The notes: generated by a model from the letters alone, not told the origin. A stretch of DNA of 64,000 bases from Luteimonas sp. BLCC-B24 (GCF_028550595.1 NZ_JAQQGN010000001.1:62001-126000), one strand, 5' to 3'. Counted from the first letter of the stretch, positions 40,913 to 50,147 are shown. Program-made: numbers and translations.

Positions 40913-40948
40913 TTGATCCGCGACGCAAATCGCATGGCGATTTCGCTG
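40913..40948. repeat. 36-base direct repeat, copy 1
   Basis: Identical to 41000-41035. It carries an internal palindrome AAATCGC-ATG-GCGATTT. Between the copies is a short REP-like hairpin CCCCGCC-TA-CGCGGGG (near 40980-40995). Confidence 0.85.
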
Positions 40949-40999
40949 ACATCATTTCCCACGCGCAGAGGCGCTGGATCCCCGCCTACGCGGGGATGA

Positions 41000-41035
41000 T
41001 TGATCCGCGACGCAAATCGCATGGCGATTTCGCTG
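41000..41035. repeat. 36-base direct repeat, copy 2, in a larger palindrome after efp
   Basis: Second exact copy. With the following bases it forms an imperfect 44-base palindrome (outer arms TTGATCCGC and GCGGATCAA, 41000-41043) that ends directly at the efp stop. There is no T-tract, so it is not a standard terminator. Confidence 0.85.
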
Positions 41036-41043
41036 CGGATCAA

Positions 41044-41610
41044 TCACTTCACCCGGCTGACGTATTCGCCCGAGCGGGTGTCGACCTTGATCACTTCTTC
41101 CTGGGCGACGAACAGCGGCACGCGCACCACCGCACCGGTTTCCAGCGTCGCCGGCTTGCCGCCGGTGCCGGCAGTGTCGCCCTTCACACCCGGGTCGGTC
41201 TCGGTGATCAGCAGTTCGACGAAGTTCGGCGGCGTGACCATGATCGGATTGCCGTTCCAGAGGGTGACCACGCAGGTCTCCTCGCCCTTGAGCCACTTCT
41301 CCGCGCCGCCCATGCCGGCCTTGTCGGCCTGCACCTGCTCGAACGATTCGGGATTCATGAAGTGCCAGTACTCGCCGTCGGCGTAGAGGTACTGCATGTC
41401 GGTGTCCACCACGTCGGCCGCCTCGACCGAGTCGGTCGCCTTCATCGTCATTTCGACGACGCGGCCGGTTTTGATGTTGCGGTACTTCACGCGGGTGAAG
41501 GCCTGGCCCTTGCCCGGCTTCACGTACTCGGTGTCGGTGATGACGCACGGCTCGTTGTTGACCAGGATCTTCTGGCCGTTCTTGACGTCGTTCATGCCAT
41601 AACTGGCCAT
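41044..41610 (-). CDS. efp: Translation elongation factor P
   Basis: Relieves ribosome stalling at polyproline stretches. It is 188 residues in three beta-barrel domains. The loop that carries the modified lysine is [13 protein letters not shown] (Lys near 34). The C-terminal domain ends [15 protein letters not shown]. With a lysine at the tip and a divergent epmB next to it, modification by beta-lysylation is likely. EpmA is not in this window. Confidence 0.97.
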   Translation of the reverse strand: MASYGMNDVKNGQKILVNNEPCVITDTEYVKPGKGQAFTRVKYRNIKTGRVVEMTMKATDSVEAADVVDTDMQYLYADGEYWHFMNPESFEQVQADKAGMGGAEKWLKGEETCVVTLWNGNPIMVTPPNFVELLITETDPGVKGDTAGTGGKPATLETGAVVRVPLFVAQEEVIKVDTRSGEYVSRVK

Positions 41611-41644
41611 CTTTCGCTCCTGCTGGGCCGGGTACGCCGGCGGC

Positions 41645-41650
41645 TACAAT
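41645..41650 (+). promoter_or_regulatory. Putative -10 element of the epmB promoter
   Basis: TACAAT in the 92-base divergent gap between efp and epmB, 52 bases before the epmB start. The -35 region is weak. Confidence 0.35.
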
Positions 41651-41702
41651 GTGGGGTCCCGGGCCGCGACACGCGCGGACGGCTCTTCGGATTCAATCGC
41701 AC

Positions 41703-42746
41703 ATGATACCCGCAGCCCCTCTTTCCATGCAGCCGCGGCGCTGGCAGCAGGCCTGGCGCGAGGCCGTGCGGGACCCGCGTGAACTGCTCGCGCTGCTCGG
41801 CCTGCATGAACTCGCGCTGGGGGTCTCGGACGCGGCGGCCGCCCAGTTCCCGCTGCGGGTGCCGCGCGGCTTCGTCGCGCGCATGCGCCGCGGCGATCCA
41901 CAGGATCCGCTGCTGCGCCAGGTCCTCCCGCTCGACGAGGAGATGCGCCCCGTGCCCGGTTTCGGCCTGGACGCGGTCGGCGACGGCGCGGCGAAAGCCG
42001 GCCAGGGCGTGATCCACAAGTACCGGGGCCGTGCCCTGCTGGTGGCCACCGGCAGTTGCGCCGTGCACTGCCGCTATTGCTTTCGCCGTCACTTCCCCTA
42101 TGCCGAGGAAACCGCCGCGGCGGGCGGCTGGGCCGCGGCGCTCGAGGTGATCGGCGCGGACGCCTCGATCGAGGAGGTACTGCTGTCGGGGGGCGATCCG
42201 CTGTCGCTGGCCACCGCCAAGCTCGCCGAACTCACCGAGGCCTTGCGCGCCATTCCCCATGTACGGCGCCTGCGCATCCATACCCGCCTGCCGGTCGTGC
42301 TGCCCGAGCGGGTGGACGCCGAGCTGTCCCAGTGGCTGCGCGCGCTGCCTTGGCCGGTGGTCGTGGTGATCCACGCCAACCACGCCAACGAATTCGACGC
42401 GAGCGTGGACGCGGCCATGCGGTCGCTGCGCGACACCGGCGCCGTCCTGCTCAACCAGGCGGTGCTGCTCAAGGGCGTCAACGATTCCACGGACGCGTTG
42501 TCCGCGCTGTCGGAGCGCGGGCTGACCGCCGGCGTACTGCCCTATTACCTGCACCAGCTCGACCGCGTGGCGGGCGCCGCCCATTTCGAGGTCGACGACG
42601 CGACCGCGCTGGCGTTGCATGCGGCACTGGTCGCGCAGCAGTCGGGCTATCTCGTTCCCCGGCTTGTGCGCGAGGTCGCAGGCGACGCATCCAAGCGTCC
42701 GCTCACGGGCGACGGCGATGGACGGAATCGCCCCCCCGTGGCATAA
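41703..42746 (+). CDS. epmB: EF-P beta-lysylation protein EpmB (lysine 2,3-aminomutase)
   Basis: A radical-SAM, PLP enzyme that turns (S)-alpha-lysine into (R)-beta-lysine for EF-P modification. It is 347 residues. Fe-S motif CAVHCRYCFRRHFPYAEE holds CxxxCxxC (about 119-126). LRVPRGFVARMRRGDPQDPLLRQVLP and LLNQAVLLKGVND (with the PLP lysine region) are family marks. Start ATG 41703 is preferred; ATG 41727 is possible. Divergent from its target gene efp; fimX follows 26 bases later and is likely cotranscribed. Confidence 0.95.
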   Translation: MIPAAPLSMQPRRWQQAWREAVRDPRELLALLGLHELALGVSDAAAAQFPLRVPRGFVARMRRGDPQDPLLRQVLPLDEEMRPVPGFGLDAVGDGAAKAGQGVIHKYRGRALLVATGSCAVHCRYCFRRHFPYAEETAAAGGWAAALEVIGADASIEEVLLSGGDPLSLATAKLAELTEALRAIPHVRRLRIHTRLPVVLPERVDAELSQWLRALPWPVVVVIHANHANEFDASVDAAMRSLRDTGAVLLNQAVLLKGVNDSTDALSALSERGLTAGVLPYYLHQLDRVAGAAHFEVDDATALALHAALVAQQSGYLVPRLVREVAGDASKRPLTGDGDGRNRPPVA

Positions 42747-42772
42747 CGCCGGTCTCTGCCACGGAGCCCCAG

Positions 42773-44851
42773 ATGTCGACCCAAGCCGACACCGCCCTGC
42801 GCCTGCTGATCGTCGACGACCGGGTCGAAGATGCCGAAGCCATCGTCAGCGGCCTGCGCAACGCCGGCGTCGCCGTGCGGCCGTCACGTCCCGAGTCGGA
42901 CGAGGAACTGGGCCGGATCGCCGCCAACCAGGCCATCGACCTGGTGCTCGCCGCCCGCAATGCCACCCTGGTGCCGTTCGCCCAGGTCATGCAGCGCGTG
43001 GCCGAGACCGGGCGCGACCTGCCCGTCATCGCCCTGGTCGATACGCTCGACGAGGCCGGCTTCGTCGAATCCATCCTGGCCGGCGCCCGGACCGTGGCGC
43101 TGCGCCATGCGCCCCAGCAATTGCTGGCCAGCGTGCGCGAGGCGTGGGCCGATCGCGACGCGCGCCGCAATCTGCGCCGTCTCGAAAGCCGTGTGCGCGA
43201 GACCGAGCGCCGCTGCGATGCGCTGATCGATTCGTCGCGCGATCCCATCGCCTACATCCACGAGGGCATGCACATCCGCGCCAACGGGGCCTACCTCGAA
43301 ATGTTCGGATACGAGCAGTTCGAGGACATCGAGGGCATCTCGCTGCTCGACATGGTGGCGCCGCAGCACGTGGAAGACTTCAAGACCCTGCTCAAATCGC
43401 TGGCGAAGGGCGAGCCGCCGCCGCCGCGCCACGAAATCGAGGCGCGTGACATCGACGGCAACGCGTTTCCGGCGGCGATGGAGTTCACCACCGCCCAGTA
43501 CGAGGGCGAGCCCTGCCTGCAGGTGGTGTTCCGCCGCCGCGAACTGATCGACCCGGACCTGGCGCTGGAGCTCGAGGAATTGCGCCATCGCGACCAGGTG
43601 ACCGGCCTGCTGAACCGCCCAGCCTTCCTGCGTGCGCTCGAGGACGCCGTCGACGAGGCCGCGCAGGCCGACCGCCAGTACGGTTTCCTGATGATCGAAC
43701 CCGACCATCATCAGCAGCTGCTCGGCGAGATCGGCCTCGACCACGCCGACGATCTGCTGGCCGCCGCCGCCGAACGCCTGCGTGGCCTGCTCACCGACGG
43801 CGCGACCGCGGCCCGCTACGCCGGGCATACGCTCGCCGTGCTGCTGCCGGGCGCCGACTACCACACCACCTCGGCCCTCGCCGACCGCATCCGCGACGGC
43901 TTCTCCGCGCAGCTGTTCGAGATCGGTGCACGCTCGAGCGTCGTCAGCGTCAGCATCGGCGGCGTGCAGATCGGCGAAAAGATCGCCAACGTCGGCCAAG
44001 TGCTGGCCCGCGCCACGCGTGCGCTGGAGTCCGCGTCCGGGACGGGCGGCAACCGCAGCGAGATCTTCGATCCCAGCGCCACCGATCGGGTCGAGGAGGA
44101 ACGCATCCAGGCCTGGGTGGCGCGCCTGCGCGGCGCATTGGACAACGACGGCTTCCTGCTGCATTACCAGCCGGTGATCAACCTGCAGGGCGACACGGCC
44201 GCGGTCTACGAGATCCTGCTGCGGCTCGACGGCGGCGACGAACTGATCGCGCCGGGCACCTTCCTGTCGATCGCCGAGGACAACGGCATGCTCGGCGAGA
44301 TCGACCGCTACGTGGTCGGCCGGGCGATCGCCGCGATCGGACAGCGCCTGCGCGAGCACCGTCCGACCACGCTGCTGGTGAAGATCAGCCAGGCCTCGCT
44401 GGACGACGACAGCCTGGCGGAATTCATCGGTGCGCAGCTCGCCGCGCACCAGGTGCCCGGCGAGTACCTCGTGCTGCAGCTGCCGGAGTCCAAGGTGTTC
44501 ACCCACCTCAAGGCGGCGCAGGCGTTCGCGGCGAACATCGGCCGCTTCGACTGCCGCTTCGCCTTGGAGCAGTTCGGCGTCGGGCTGGATTCGTTCCAGC
44601 TGCTGACCCACCTGCAGCCGCACCTGCTGAAGATCGACCGCAGCTTCACCGACGATCTGACGGGCAACGCGGAGAACCAGGAACGGATCGCCGAGATCGC
44701 GCGCCGCGCGCGCCAGATCGGGATCCGCACCATCGCCGAGTTCGTGCAGGATGCGGCGAGCATGACGATCCTGTTCGCCGCCGACATCGATTACGTGCAG
44801 GGCAACTTCCTGGCGCCGGCGGGCCCGGGCATGAATTACGACTTCGAATAG
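42773..44851 (+). CDS. fimX: FimX-type c-di-GMP receptor with degenerate GGDEF and EAL domains
   Basis: Controls type IV pilus assembly and twitching by sensing c-di-GMP. It is 692 residues (P. aeruginosa FimX is 691). Order: receiver-like domain (RLLIVDDRVEDAEAIVSGL, about 10-125), PAS (YIHEGMHIRANGAYLEMFGY, about 155-260), GGDEF-like (DQVTGLLNRPAFLRAL; signature replaced by YAGHTLAVLLP) and EAL-like (LLHYQPVINLQ; EAL replaced by EIL at 480-482; QLPESKVF). Both enzyme sites look dead, while EILLRL keeps the arginine used for nucleotide binding. It fits with pilF in the same window. Overlapping nothing; terminator at 44898. Confidence 0.9.
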   Translation: MSTQADTALRLLIVDDRVEDAEAIVSGLRNAGVAVRPSRPESDEELGRIAANQAIDLVLAARNATLVPFAQVMQRVAETGRDLPVIALVDTLDEAGFVESILAGARTVALRHAPQQLLASVREAWADRDARRNLRRLESRVRETERRCDALIDSSRDPIAYIHEGMHIRANGAYLEMFGYEQFEDIEGISLLDMVAPQHVEDFKTLLKSLAKGEPPPPRHEIEARDIDGNAFPAAMEFTTAQYEGEPCLQVVFRRRELIDPDLALELEELRHRDQVTGLLNRPAFLRALEDAVDEAAQADRQYGFLMIEPDHHQQLLGEIGLDHADDLLAAAAERLRGLLTDGATAARYAGHTLAVLLPGADYHTTSALADRIRDGFSAQLFEIGARSSVVSVSIGGVQIGEKIANVGQVLARATRALESASGTGGNRSEIFDPSATDRVEEERIQAWVARLRGALDNDGFLLHYQPVINLQGDTAAVYEILLRLDGGDELIAPGTFLSIAEDNGMLGEIDRYVVGRAIAAIGQRLREHRPTTLLVKISQASLDDDSLAEFIGAQLAAHQVPGEYLVLQLPESKVFTHLKAAQAFAANIGRFDCRFALEQFGVGLDSFQLLTHLQPHLLKIDRSFTDDLTGNAENQERIAEIARRARQIGIRTIAEFVQDAASMTILFAADIDYVQGNFLAPAGPGMNYDFE

Positions 44852-44897
44852 CGTCTCGGGTCGTCTCCGCCCCGGCAGTTGGCTGTCGGCGGACTGC

Positions 44898-44929
44898 ACG
44901 AAAAGCCCGCCGATCGGCGGGCTTTTCGT
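44898..44929. terminator. Bidirectional terminator between fimX and htpX
   Basis: Perfect 32-base palindrome with core AAAAGCCCGCC-GATC-type stem and T-runs on both strands, between convergent genes. Confidence 0.92.
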
Positions 44930-44945
44930 TCGGTGCGCAGCCGGC

Positions 44946-45851
44946 TCAGGCCAGGATGCCCTGCTTCACGGCCGCGCTGTCCGGCGACGCGTTGCGCAGT
45001 GCGGCGATGCGCTCCTCGAGCGGCGGATGGCTCATCAACAGCCGCTTAAGCCCACCGCCGACGCCGCCGCTGATGCCGAAGGCGGCCACCTGCTTCGGCA
45101 GGGTGTTCTGGCCGTACGTCAACGACAGGCGCTCGAGCGCGGCGATCATCTTCTCGCGGCCGGCCAGCATGGCGCCGCCCTCGTCCGCGCGGAACTCGCG
45201 ATGCCGCGAGAACCACATCGTGATCATCGAGGCGAACAGGCCGAACACCATGTCGAGCACGAAGACCACCGCGAAGTAGCCGATGCCACCACCGCCGTTG
45301 TCGCGACCGCCGTTGAGGTAGCCGTCGACCACGCGGCCGACCACGCGCGCCAGGAAGATCACGAAGGTGTTCATGACCCCCTGCAGCAGCGTCATGGTCA
45401 CCATGTCGCCATTGGCGACGTGCGCGACCTCGTGCGCGAGCACGGCTTCGGCTTCGTCGCGGGTCATCGCACGCAGCAGTCCGGTCGACACCGCGACCAG
45501 AGACGCGTCGCGGCGCGCGCCGGTGGCGAACGCGTTGATCTCGGGTGCATCGTAGATCGCCACTTCCGGGGTGCGGATGCCGACCATCTCGGCCTGGCGC
45601 TGCACCGTCGTCAGCAGCCAGCGTTCGGCTTCGTTGCGCGGCTCGGTGATGACCTGGGCGCCGGTGAACCGCTTGGCCGACCATTTCGAGATCGCCAGCG
45701 AGAAGAACGCGCCGCCGAAACCGAGCAGCGCCGCGAACACCAGCAGCCCGCCGTAGGACGCCGGACTGACGCCGAGCACCGCCATGACGATACTGACCAG
45801 TGCCAGCACGGCGAGGTTGGTGGCGATGAGAAGAGCGTAGCGTTTGATCAT
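44946..45851 (-). CDS. htpX: Membrane zinc metalloprotease HtpX
   Basis: An inner-membrane M48 protease that degrades misfolded membrane proteins. It is 301 residues. Two N-terminal membrane segments (about 7-27 and 33-55) come before the zinc site HEVAH (near 142) and the third ligand Glu in [13 protein letters not shown]. Two further hydrophobic segments are at about 158-180 and 194-215. The C-terminus holds [15 protein letters not shown]. No CpxR-like site was recognised upstream. Confidence 0.95.
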   Translation of the reverse strand: MIKRYALLIATNLAVLALVSIVMAVLGVSPASYGGLLVFAALLGFGGAFFSLAISKWSAKRFTGAQVITEPRNEAERWLLTTVQRQAEMVGIRTPEVAIYDAPEINAFATGARRDASLVAVSTGLLRAMTRDEAEAVLAHEVAHVANGDMVTMTLLQGVMNTFVIFLARVVGRVVDGYLNGGRDNGGGGIGYFAVVFVLDMVFGLFASMITMWFSRHREFRADEGGAMLAGREKMIAALERLSLTYGQNTLPKQVAAFGISGGVGGGLKRLLMSHPPLEERIAALRNASPDSAAVKQGILA

Positions 45852-46004
45852 CGGAGTCTGGATCTGTCGGCGCCTGCGCGGGGCGAAACATTGCGCTGGG
45901 TGGATGTGCGACCACCACGTTAAGATTTCAATTCCCGCGCCGTGCGGCGCGCGTGCAGGCCGTCTGACAGTTCATGATCGGGACAGTTCCAGGCCTCTGC
46001 CCTG

Positions 46005-46916
46005 ATGATCGCCGCTGATCGCGTCACGCCCGTGGTGGGCCGGTTCGCGCCGTCGCCGACCGGGCCCTTGCATGCCGGCTCCGTGCTCGCCGCGCTCGGC
46101 AGCTGGCTGATGGCGCGCCGTCGCGGCGGCCTCTGGCACGTGCGGATCGAGGATGTCGACCGCGTGCGCGCGGTGCCCGGAATGGCCGAACGGCAGCTCG
46201 CCACGTTGCAGGCGCTCGGCCTGCACGCGGACGGCCCGATCGTCCGCCAGAGCGATCGTGATGCGCACTACCAGCAGGCGCTCGACCGGCTGCTCGAGAC
46301 GGGCGATGCCTTCGTCTGCCACTGCAGCCGACGCGACCTCGAGGCGAGCCACGGCCGCCACCAGGGCCGGTGCGTCGCCGTGAGGCGTCGCCCCGATCCG
46401 GCGATCCGCCTGCGCGTGCCCGTGGGCACCCGGGTGGCATTCGAGGATCGGCTGCGCGGCCGCATCGAGCAGGATGTCGGCGAGGCCGTCGGCGACTTCG
46501 TGCTGCGTCGCGCCGACGGCCTGTGGGCCTACCAGCTGGCCGTGGTCGTCGACGATGCCGCGCAGCAGGTCACCCATGTGGTGCGCGGCGCCGATCTGCT
46601 GGATTCCACGCCCCGGCAGATCCTGTTGCAGCGCCGGCTCGGCCTGCCGACGCCGGCGTACGCGCACCTGCCCCTGCTGCTCGATGCCGACGGCCGCAAG
46701 CTGTCGAAATCCGATGCCGCGTCGCCGGTGGAACCGGCATTGCCGCTGCGCGCGCTCGAACGCGCCTGGCAGCAGCTCGGCCAGGCCGCGCTGGGGGATG
46801 TGGCCGATGTGCGGGCGTTTCTCGAACGGGCATGCGCGTGCTTCGATCCCGGCCGCATTCCACGCGATGACATCCGATTGTGCGGCGCACCACAAGCGCG
46901 CGGGACCTTTGACTAG
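46005..46916 (+). CDS. gluQ: Glutamyl-Q tRNA(Asp) synthetase
   Basis: A truncated GluRS-like enzyme that adds glutamate to queuosine 34 of tRNA-Asp. It is 303 residues, with only the catalytic domain and no anticodon-binding domain. The HIGH-like motif is RFAPSPTGPLHAGSVLAALG and the KMSKS-like motif is RKLSKSD. VCHCSRRDL and GRC hold the zinc-site cysteines. The start is ATG 46005. About 50 bases separate it from phaB, so cotranscription is possible. Confidence 0.94.
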   Translation: MIAADRVTPVVGRFAPSPTGPLHAGSVLAALGSWLMARRRGGLWHVRIEDVDRVRAVPGMAERQLATLQALGLHADGPIVRQSDRDAHYQQALDRLLETGDAFVCHCSRRDLEASHGRHQGRCVAVRRRPDPAIRLRVPVGTRVAFEDRLRGRIEQDVGEAVGDFVLRRADGLWAYQLAVVVDDAAQQVTHVVRGADLLDSTPRQILLQRRLGLPTPAYAHLPLLLDADGRKLSKSDAASPVEPALPLRALERAWQQLGQAALGDVADVRAFLERACACFDPGRIPRDDIRLCGAPQARGTFD

Positions 46917-46965
46917 ACTGGCCCGAGCATCGCCGCACCGGTGGTGCAGGCAACGGAGGGATGCA

Positions 46966-47706
46966 ATGAGCGCACGCGTGGCACTGGTGACCGGAGGAAC
47001 CGGAGGAATCGGCACGGCGATCGTGCGTCGCCTGGCCGACAACGGCTATCGGGTGGCGACCAATTACCGCAACGAGGACAAAGCCCGGGCCTGGCAGGCC
47101 CAGTTGCGTGCCGACGGCTACGAGATCGCGCTCGCAGCCGGCGACGTGGCCGACCATGCGGCCGCCGAGGCGATGGTGCGCGACGTCGAAGCGCAACTCG
47201 GACCGGTCGACATTCTGGTCAACAACGCCGGCATCACCCGCGACGGCACCTTCCACAAGATGAAGCCGGACCAGTGGCAGGACGTGATCAACACCAATCT
47301 CAATTCGGTCTACAACGTCACGCGTGCGGTGATCGAGGGCATGCGCGAACGCAAATGGGGCCGGATCATCCAGATCAGCTCGATCAACGGACTCAAGGGC
47401 CAGTACGGCCAGGCGAACTACGCCGCCGCCAAGGCCGGCATGCACGGGTTCACGATTTCGCTGGCGCGCGAGAACGCCAAGCTCGGCATCACCGTCAACA
47501 CCGTCTCGCCGGGGTATGTCGCCACCGACATGGTGATGGCGGTGCCCGAGGACGTGCGCGCGAAGATCGCCGCCGACATTCCCACCGGCCGGCTCGGGCG
47601 TCCCGAGGAGATCGCCTACGCGGTGAACTTCCTCGTCGCCGACGAAGCGGCCTGGATCACCGGCTCGAACCTCGACATCAACGGCGGCCACCACATGGGC
47701 TGGTGA
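46966..47706 (+). CDS. phaB: Acetoacetyl-CoA reductase
   Basis: An NADPH-dependent short-chain dehydrogenase that reduces acetoacetyl-CoA to (R)-3-hydroxybutyryl-CoA for polyhydroxybutyrate. It is 246 residues. Cofactor loop TGGTGGIGTAI, NNAG motif (VDILVNNAGITRDGTFHKM), catalytic Ser-Tyr-Lys in QISSINGLKGQYGQANYAAAK, and the PhaB-type GLKGQYGQ. GGAGGG is 6 bases before ATG 46966. phaR and a second reductase follow; no phaC or phaA is in the window. Confidence 0.9.
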   Translation: MSARVALVTGGTGGIGTAIVRRLADNGYRVATNYRNEDKARAWQAQLRADGYEIALAAGDVADHAAAEAMVRDVEAQLGPVDILVNNAGITRDGTFHKMKPDQWQDVINTNLNSVYNVTRAVIEGMRERKWGRIIQISSINGLKGQYGQANYAAAKAGMHGFTISLARENAKLGITVNTVSPGYVATDMVMAVPEDVRAKIAADIPTGRLGRPEEIAYAVNFLVADEAAWITGSNLDINGGHHMGW

Positions 47707-47868
47707 GTGCGCGGGTGCGCCGCGCAACGCGGCGCGCCTCACGCGGTCCGTACCCGACCGGACGGTCGCGCCACGGCCCCATCCGCCCCCATTCAGTCCG
47801 CGCCCGAGTTGCGTGCCCTCCGGGGCTACGCCATGCTGCGCGGCACCAATGACCCGAGTGTTGGCTTC

Positions 47869-48357
47869 ATGAGTGCAACGCGCATCATCAAGAAATACCC
47901 GAACCGTCGGCTCTACGACACCGAGATTTCCAGCTACATCACCATCGAGGACGTGCGCCAGCTGATCGTCGACGGCGAGGCGTTCGAAGTCCGCGATGCT
48001 AAGAGCGGCGAAGACCTCACGCGCTCGGTCCTGCTGCAGATCATTTCCGAGCACGAGTCGGACGGCGAGCCGGTGCTGTCGACCCAGCTGTTGAGCCAGA
48101 TCATCCGCTTCTACGGCGATTCGATGCAGGGCTTCATGGGCACCTACCTCGAGCGCTCGATGCAGGTCTTCCTCGACCAGCAGCAGCAGTTCCGCCAGCA
48201 GATGGGCGGCCTGCTCGGCCAGACGCCGTGGACCATGATGAACCAGCTCACCGAGCGCAACATGGAACTGTGGAAGGAGTTCCAGAAGACCATGGTCGGC
48301 GGCGTGGCACCCACGGCCCGCCCGGGTGATCGTGATCCGCCCAAGCGCGGTCGCTGA
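47869..48357 (+). CDS. phaR: Polyhydroxyalkanoate synthesis regulator PhaR
   Basis: A DNA- and PHB-granule-binding repressor of phasin and PHB genes. It is 162 residues. The N-terminal DNA-binding domain reads TRIIKKYPNRRLYDTEISSY (about 3-22) and on through YITIEDVRQLIVDGE. The accumulation domain follows (LLSQIIRFYGDSMQGFMG). The tail is Gln-rich (DQQQQFRQQMGG) and ends Pro/Arg-rich. Start ATG 47869 matches the family; ATG 47833 would add 12 residues. The 162-base gap before it holds no other gene. Confidence 0.92.
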   Translation: MSATRIIKKYPNRRLYDTEISSYITIEDVRQLIVDGEAFEVRDAKSGEDLTRSVLLQIISEHESDGEPVLSTQLLSQIIRFYGDSMQGFMGTYLERSMQVFLDQQQQFRQQMGGLLGQTPWTMMNQLTERNMELWKEFQKTMVGGVAPTARPGDRDPPKRGR

Positions 48358-48375
48358 TCCGCCTGCAGCCTCTCC

Positions 48376-48400
48376 ACGGCGCGGACTCCGCGCCGTTTTC
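48376..48400 (+). terminator. Intrinsic terminator after phaR
   Basis: Stem ACGGCGCG/CGCGCCGT around a GACTC loop followed by TTTTC, about 19 bases past the phaR stop. It would partly separate phaR from the second reductase, whose start is 26 bases further on. Confidence 0.75.
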
Positions 48401-48425
48401 GTTTCCGCGTTTTCCGGATGAATCC

Positions 48426-49172
48426 ATGACCCACACTCCACGCGTCGCCATCGTCACCGGTGGCCTCGGCGGCATCGGCCGCGCCATCTGCAGGCAGCTC
48501 GCCGAACGCGGCGTCCAGGTCGTCGCCGCTGACCTGGCGGCCGACGCCGATCGGCTCGAGGCCTTCGCGACCGACATGGCCGGCCTGCCGGTGACCACGC
48601 TCGCGGTCGATGTCGGCGAGGCCGCTGCCTGCGCGTCCGCGGTCGCCGAGGTCGAACGACGCCACGGGCGGCTGGACATCCTCGTCAACGCCGCCGGCAT
48701 CACCCGCGATTCGACGCTGCGCAAGATGTCCACCGAGCAGTGGGACGACGTGCTGCGCATCAATCTCGACAGCGCGTTCCATCTGTGCCGGGCGGCCGTC
48801 GACGGCATGCTCGCGCGCGGCTTCGGCCGCATCGTCAACATCAGCTCGGTCAGCGGCCAGACCGGCAATTTCGGCCAGACCAATTACGCCGCGGCCAAGG
48901 CCGGCCTGCACGGCTTGACGATGTCGCTGGCGCGCGAGGTCGCGGCCAAGGGCGTCACCGTCAACAGTCTGTCACCGGGCTACGTCGAAACCCCGATGAC
49001 CGCGAAGATGCCGCCGGAGGTGCTGGCGCGCACCGTCGCCAGCGTGCCGGTCGGCCGGGTCGGCCAGCCCGACGACATCGCGCGCGCGGTGGTGTTCCTG
49101 ACCGCGGACGATGCGGGTTACATCACCGGCATCAACCTGCCGGTCAACGGCGGCCTGCTGATGGGGTTCTGA
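48426..49172 (+). CDS. Second PhaB-like short-chain dehydrogenase
   Basis: A 248-residue SDR closely related to the phaB product two genes upstream. Cofactor loop TGGLGGIGRAI, LDILVNAAGITRDSTLRKM (Asn-Ala-Ala-Gly instead of NNAG), catalytic SSVSGQTGNFGQTNYAAAK and C-terminal NLPVNGGLLMGF. It may be another acetoacetyl-CoA reductase or a FabG-like 3-ketoacyl reductase; context favours the first. Start ATG 48426 follows TCCGGATGAATCC, a weak ribosome-binding site. Confidence 0.85.
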   Translation: MTHTPRVAIVTGGLGGIGRAICRQLAERGVQVVAADLAADADRLEAFATDMAGLPVTTLAVDVGEAAACASAVAEVERRHGRLDILVNAAGITRDSTLRKMSTEQWDDVLRINLDSAFHLCRAAVDGMLARGFGRIVNISSVSGQTGNFGQTNYAAAKAGLHGLTMSLAREVAAKGVTVNSLSPGYVETPMTAKMPPEVLARTVASVPVGRVGQPDDIARAVVFLTADDAGYITGINLPVNGGLLMGF

Positions 49173-49194
49173 GGCGCCGCGGCGTCCGCACCTC

Positions 49195-50118
49195 TCACAA
49201 CGCCAGTGCGGGTTGCTGCTGCGCGTCTTCGCAGAACTTCGCCCGGTACTCCATCGCCTTGGGCATCAGGTTCTGCAGGTTCTGGATGCGGGTGCCGGGG
49301 TTGGGATGCGTGGATGCGAACTCCGGCTGGGATTGCCCGCCGCTCGCGGCCGACATGCGCTCCCACAGCGGCACGGCCTCGTTGGGATCGAAGCAGGCCG
49401 CCGCGGCCAGCATCAGGCCGACGACGTCGGCCTCGGTCTCGTGCTTGCGCGCATACGGCAGCAGGTAGCCGTAGCCCATCGCGGCCATGACCATCTGCTG
49501 CTGTTGCGGATCCATGCCGCTCATCGCGCCGGCCATCTGGCCGACCTGGGTCAGCCGCTGCTGCGCCATGCGCTGCGCGCCATGCCGCAGCAGCGCGTGC
49601 GCGATCTCGTGGCCCATCACCACCGCCATCGCGTCGGCATTCTGGGCCACCGGCACCAGGCCGGTGTACACCGCCATCTTGCCGCCCGGCAGGCAGAACG
49701 CATTGGCCTGTTCGGAATCGATGACGTTGACCTCCCAGTCGAAGCTCTCTGAGAACCGGGTCGGCTGCAGACCGTTCTCGCGGGCCAGCTCGGCCTCGAC
49801 CACGCCGACCTTGGCGATGAGCCGGTCGGCGATCGCGCGCACGTAGCGGGCGATCGCGCTGTCGGCCGGCACCGGACGTTCCTGCTGCAGGATCTGCTCG
49901 TAGGCTTCGAGGCCCAGCGCCTTCTCGTCGTCGACGTCGAGCGCGCGGTCGATCAGCACGGTCTCGCCGGTGACCGGATCGGTCGACCGGTTGGCGAGGT
50001 AGTAATAGACGCCGTAGCCGGCGAACAGCAGCAGCATGACGAAGCGCAGGTTGATGCCGCGCCGGGGTGCGCGTGCGGCCGGACGCCGGTCACCGCGGCC
50101 GAAGGGATCCTGTCTCAT
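49195..50118 (-). CDS. M48-family periplasmic metalloprotease with N-terminal membrane anchor
   Basis: A 307-residue Zn protease. The basic cytosolic N-terminus (RRPAARAPRRGINLR) precedes one membrane span (FVMLLLFAGYGVYYYLA, about 27-43), then the peptidase domain with NAFCLPGGKMAVYTGLVP, zinc site GHEIAHALLRHG (near 170) and the Glu ligand in HETEADVVGLML. The substrate pocket region ends with STHPNPGTRIQNLQ. It resembles LoiP/YcaL-type outer-membrane quality-control proteases, but with a membrane span instead of a lipobox. ATG 50118 has GGAG upstream. It begins 29 bases after the SUMF1-fold gene and is likely in its operon. Confidence 0.9.
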   Translation of the reverse strand: MRQDPFGRGDRRPAARAPRRGINLRFVMLLLFAGYGVYYYLANRSTDPVTGETVLIDRALDVDDEKALGLEAYEQILQQERPVPADSAIARYVRAIADRLIAKVGVVEAELARENGLQPTRFSESFDWEVNVIDSEQANAFCLPGGKMAVYTGLVPVAQNADAMAVVMGHEIAHALLRHGAQRMAQQRLTQVGQMAGAMSGMDPQQQQMVMAAMGYGYLLPYARKHETEADVVGLMLAAAACFDPNEAVPLWERMSAASGGQSQPEFASTHPNPGTRIQNLQNLMPKAMEYRAKFCEDAQQQPALAL

Positions 50119-50147
50119 GGTGTGCTCCGATGCCGGAAAAGGCGGGG

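Noticed and set aside
40913..41035. Possible minimal CRISPR array
   Set aside because: Only two repeats, a 51-base spacer containing its own hairpin, and no cas genes. A REP-like element fits better.
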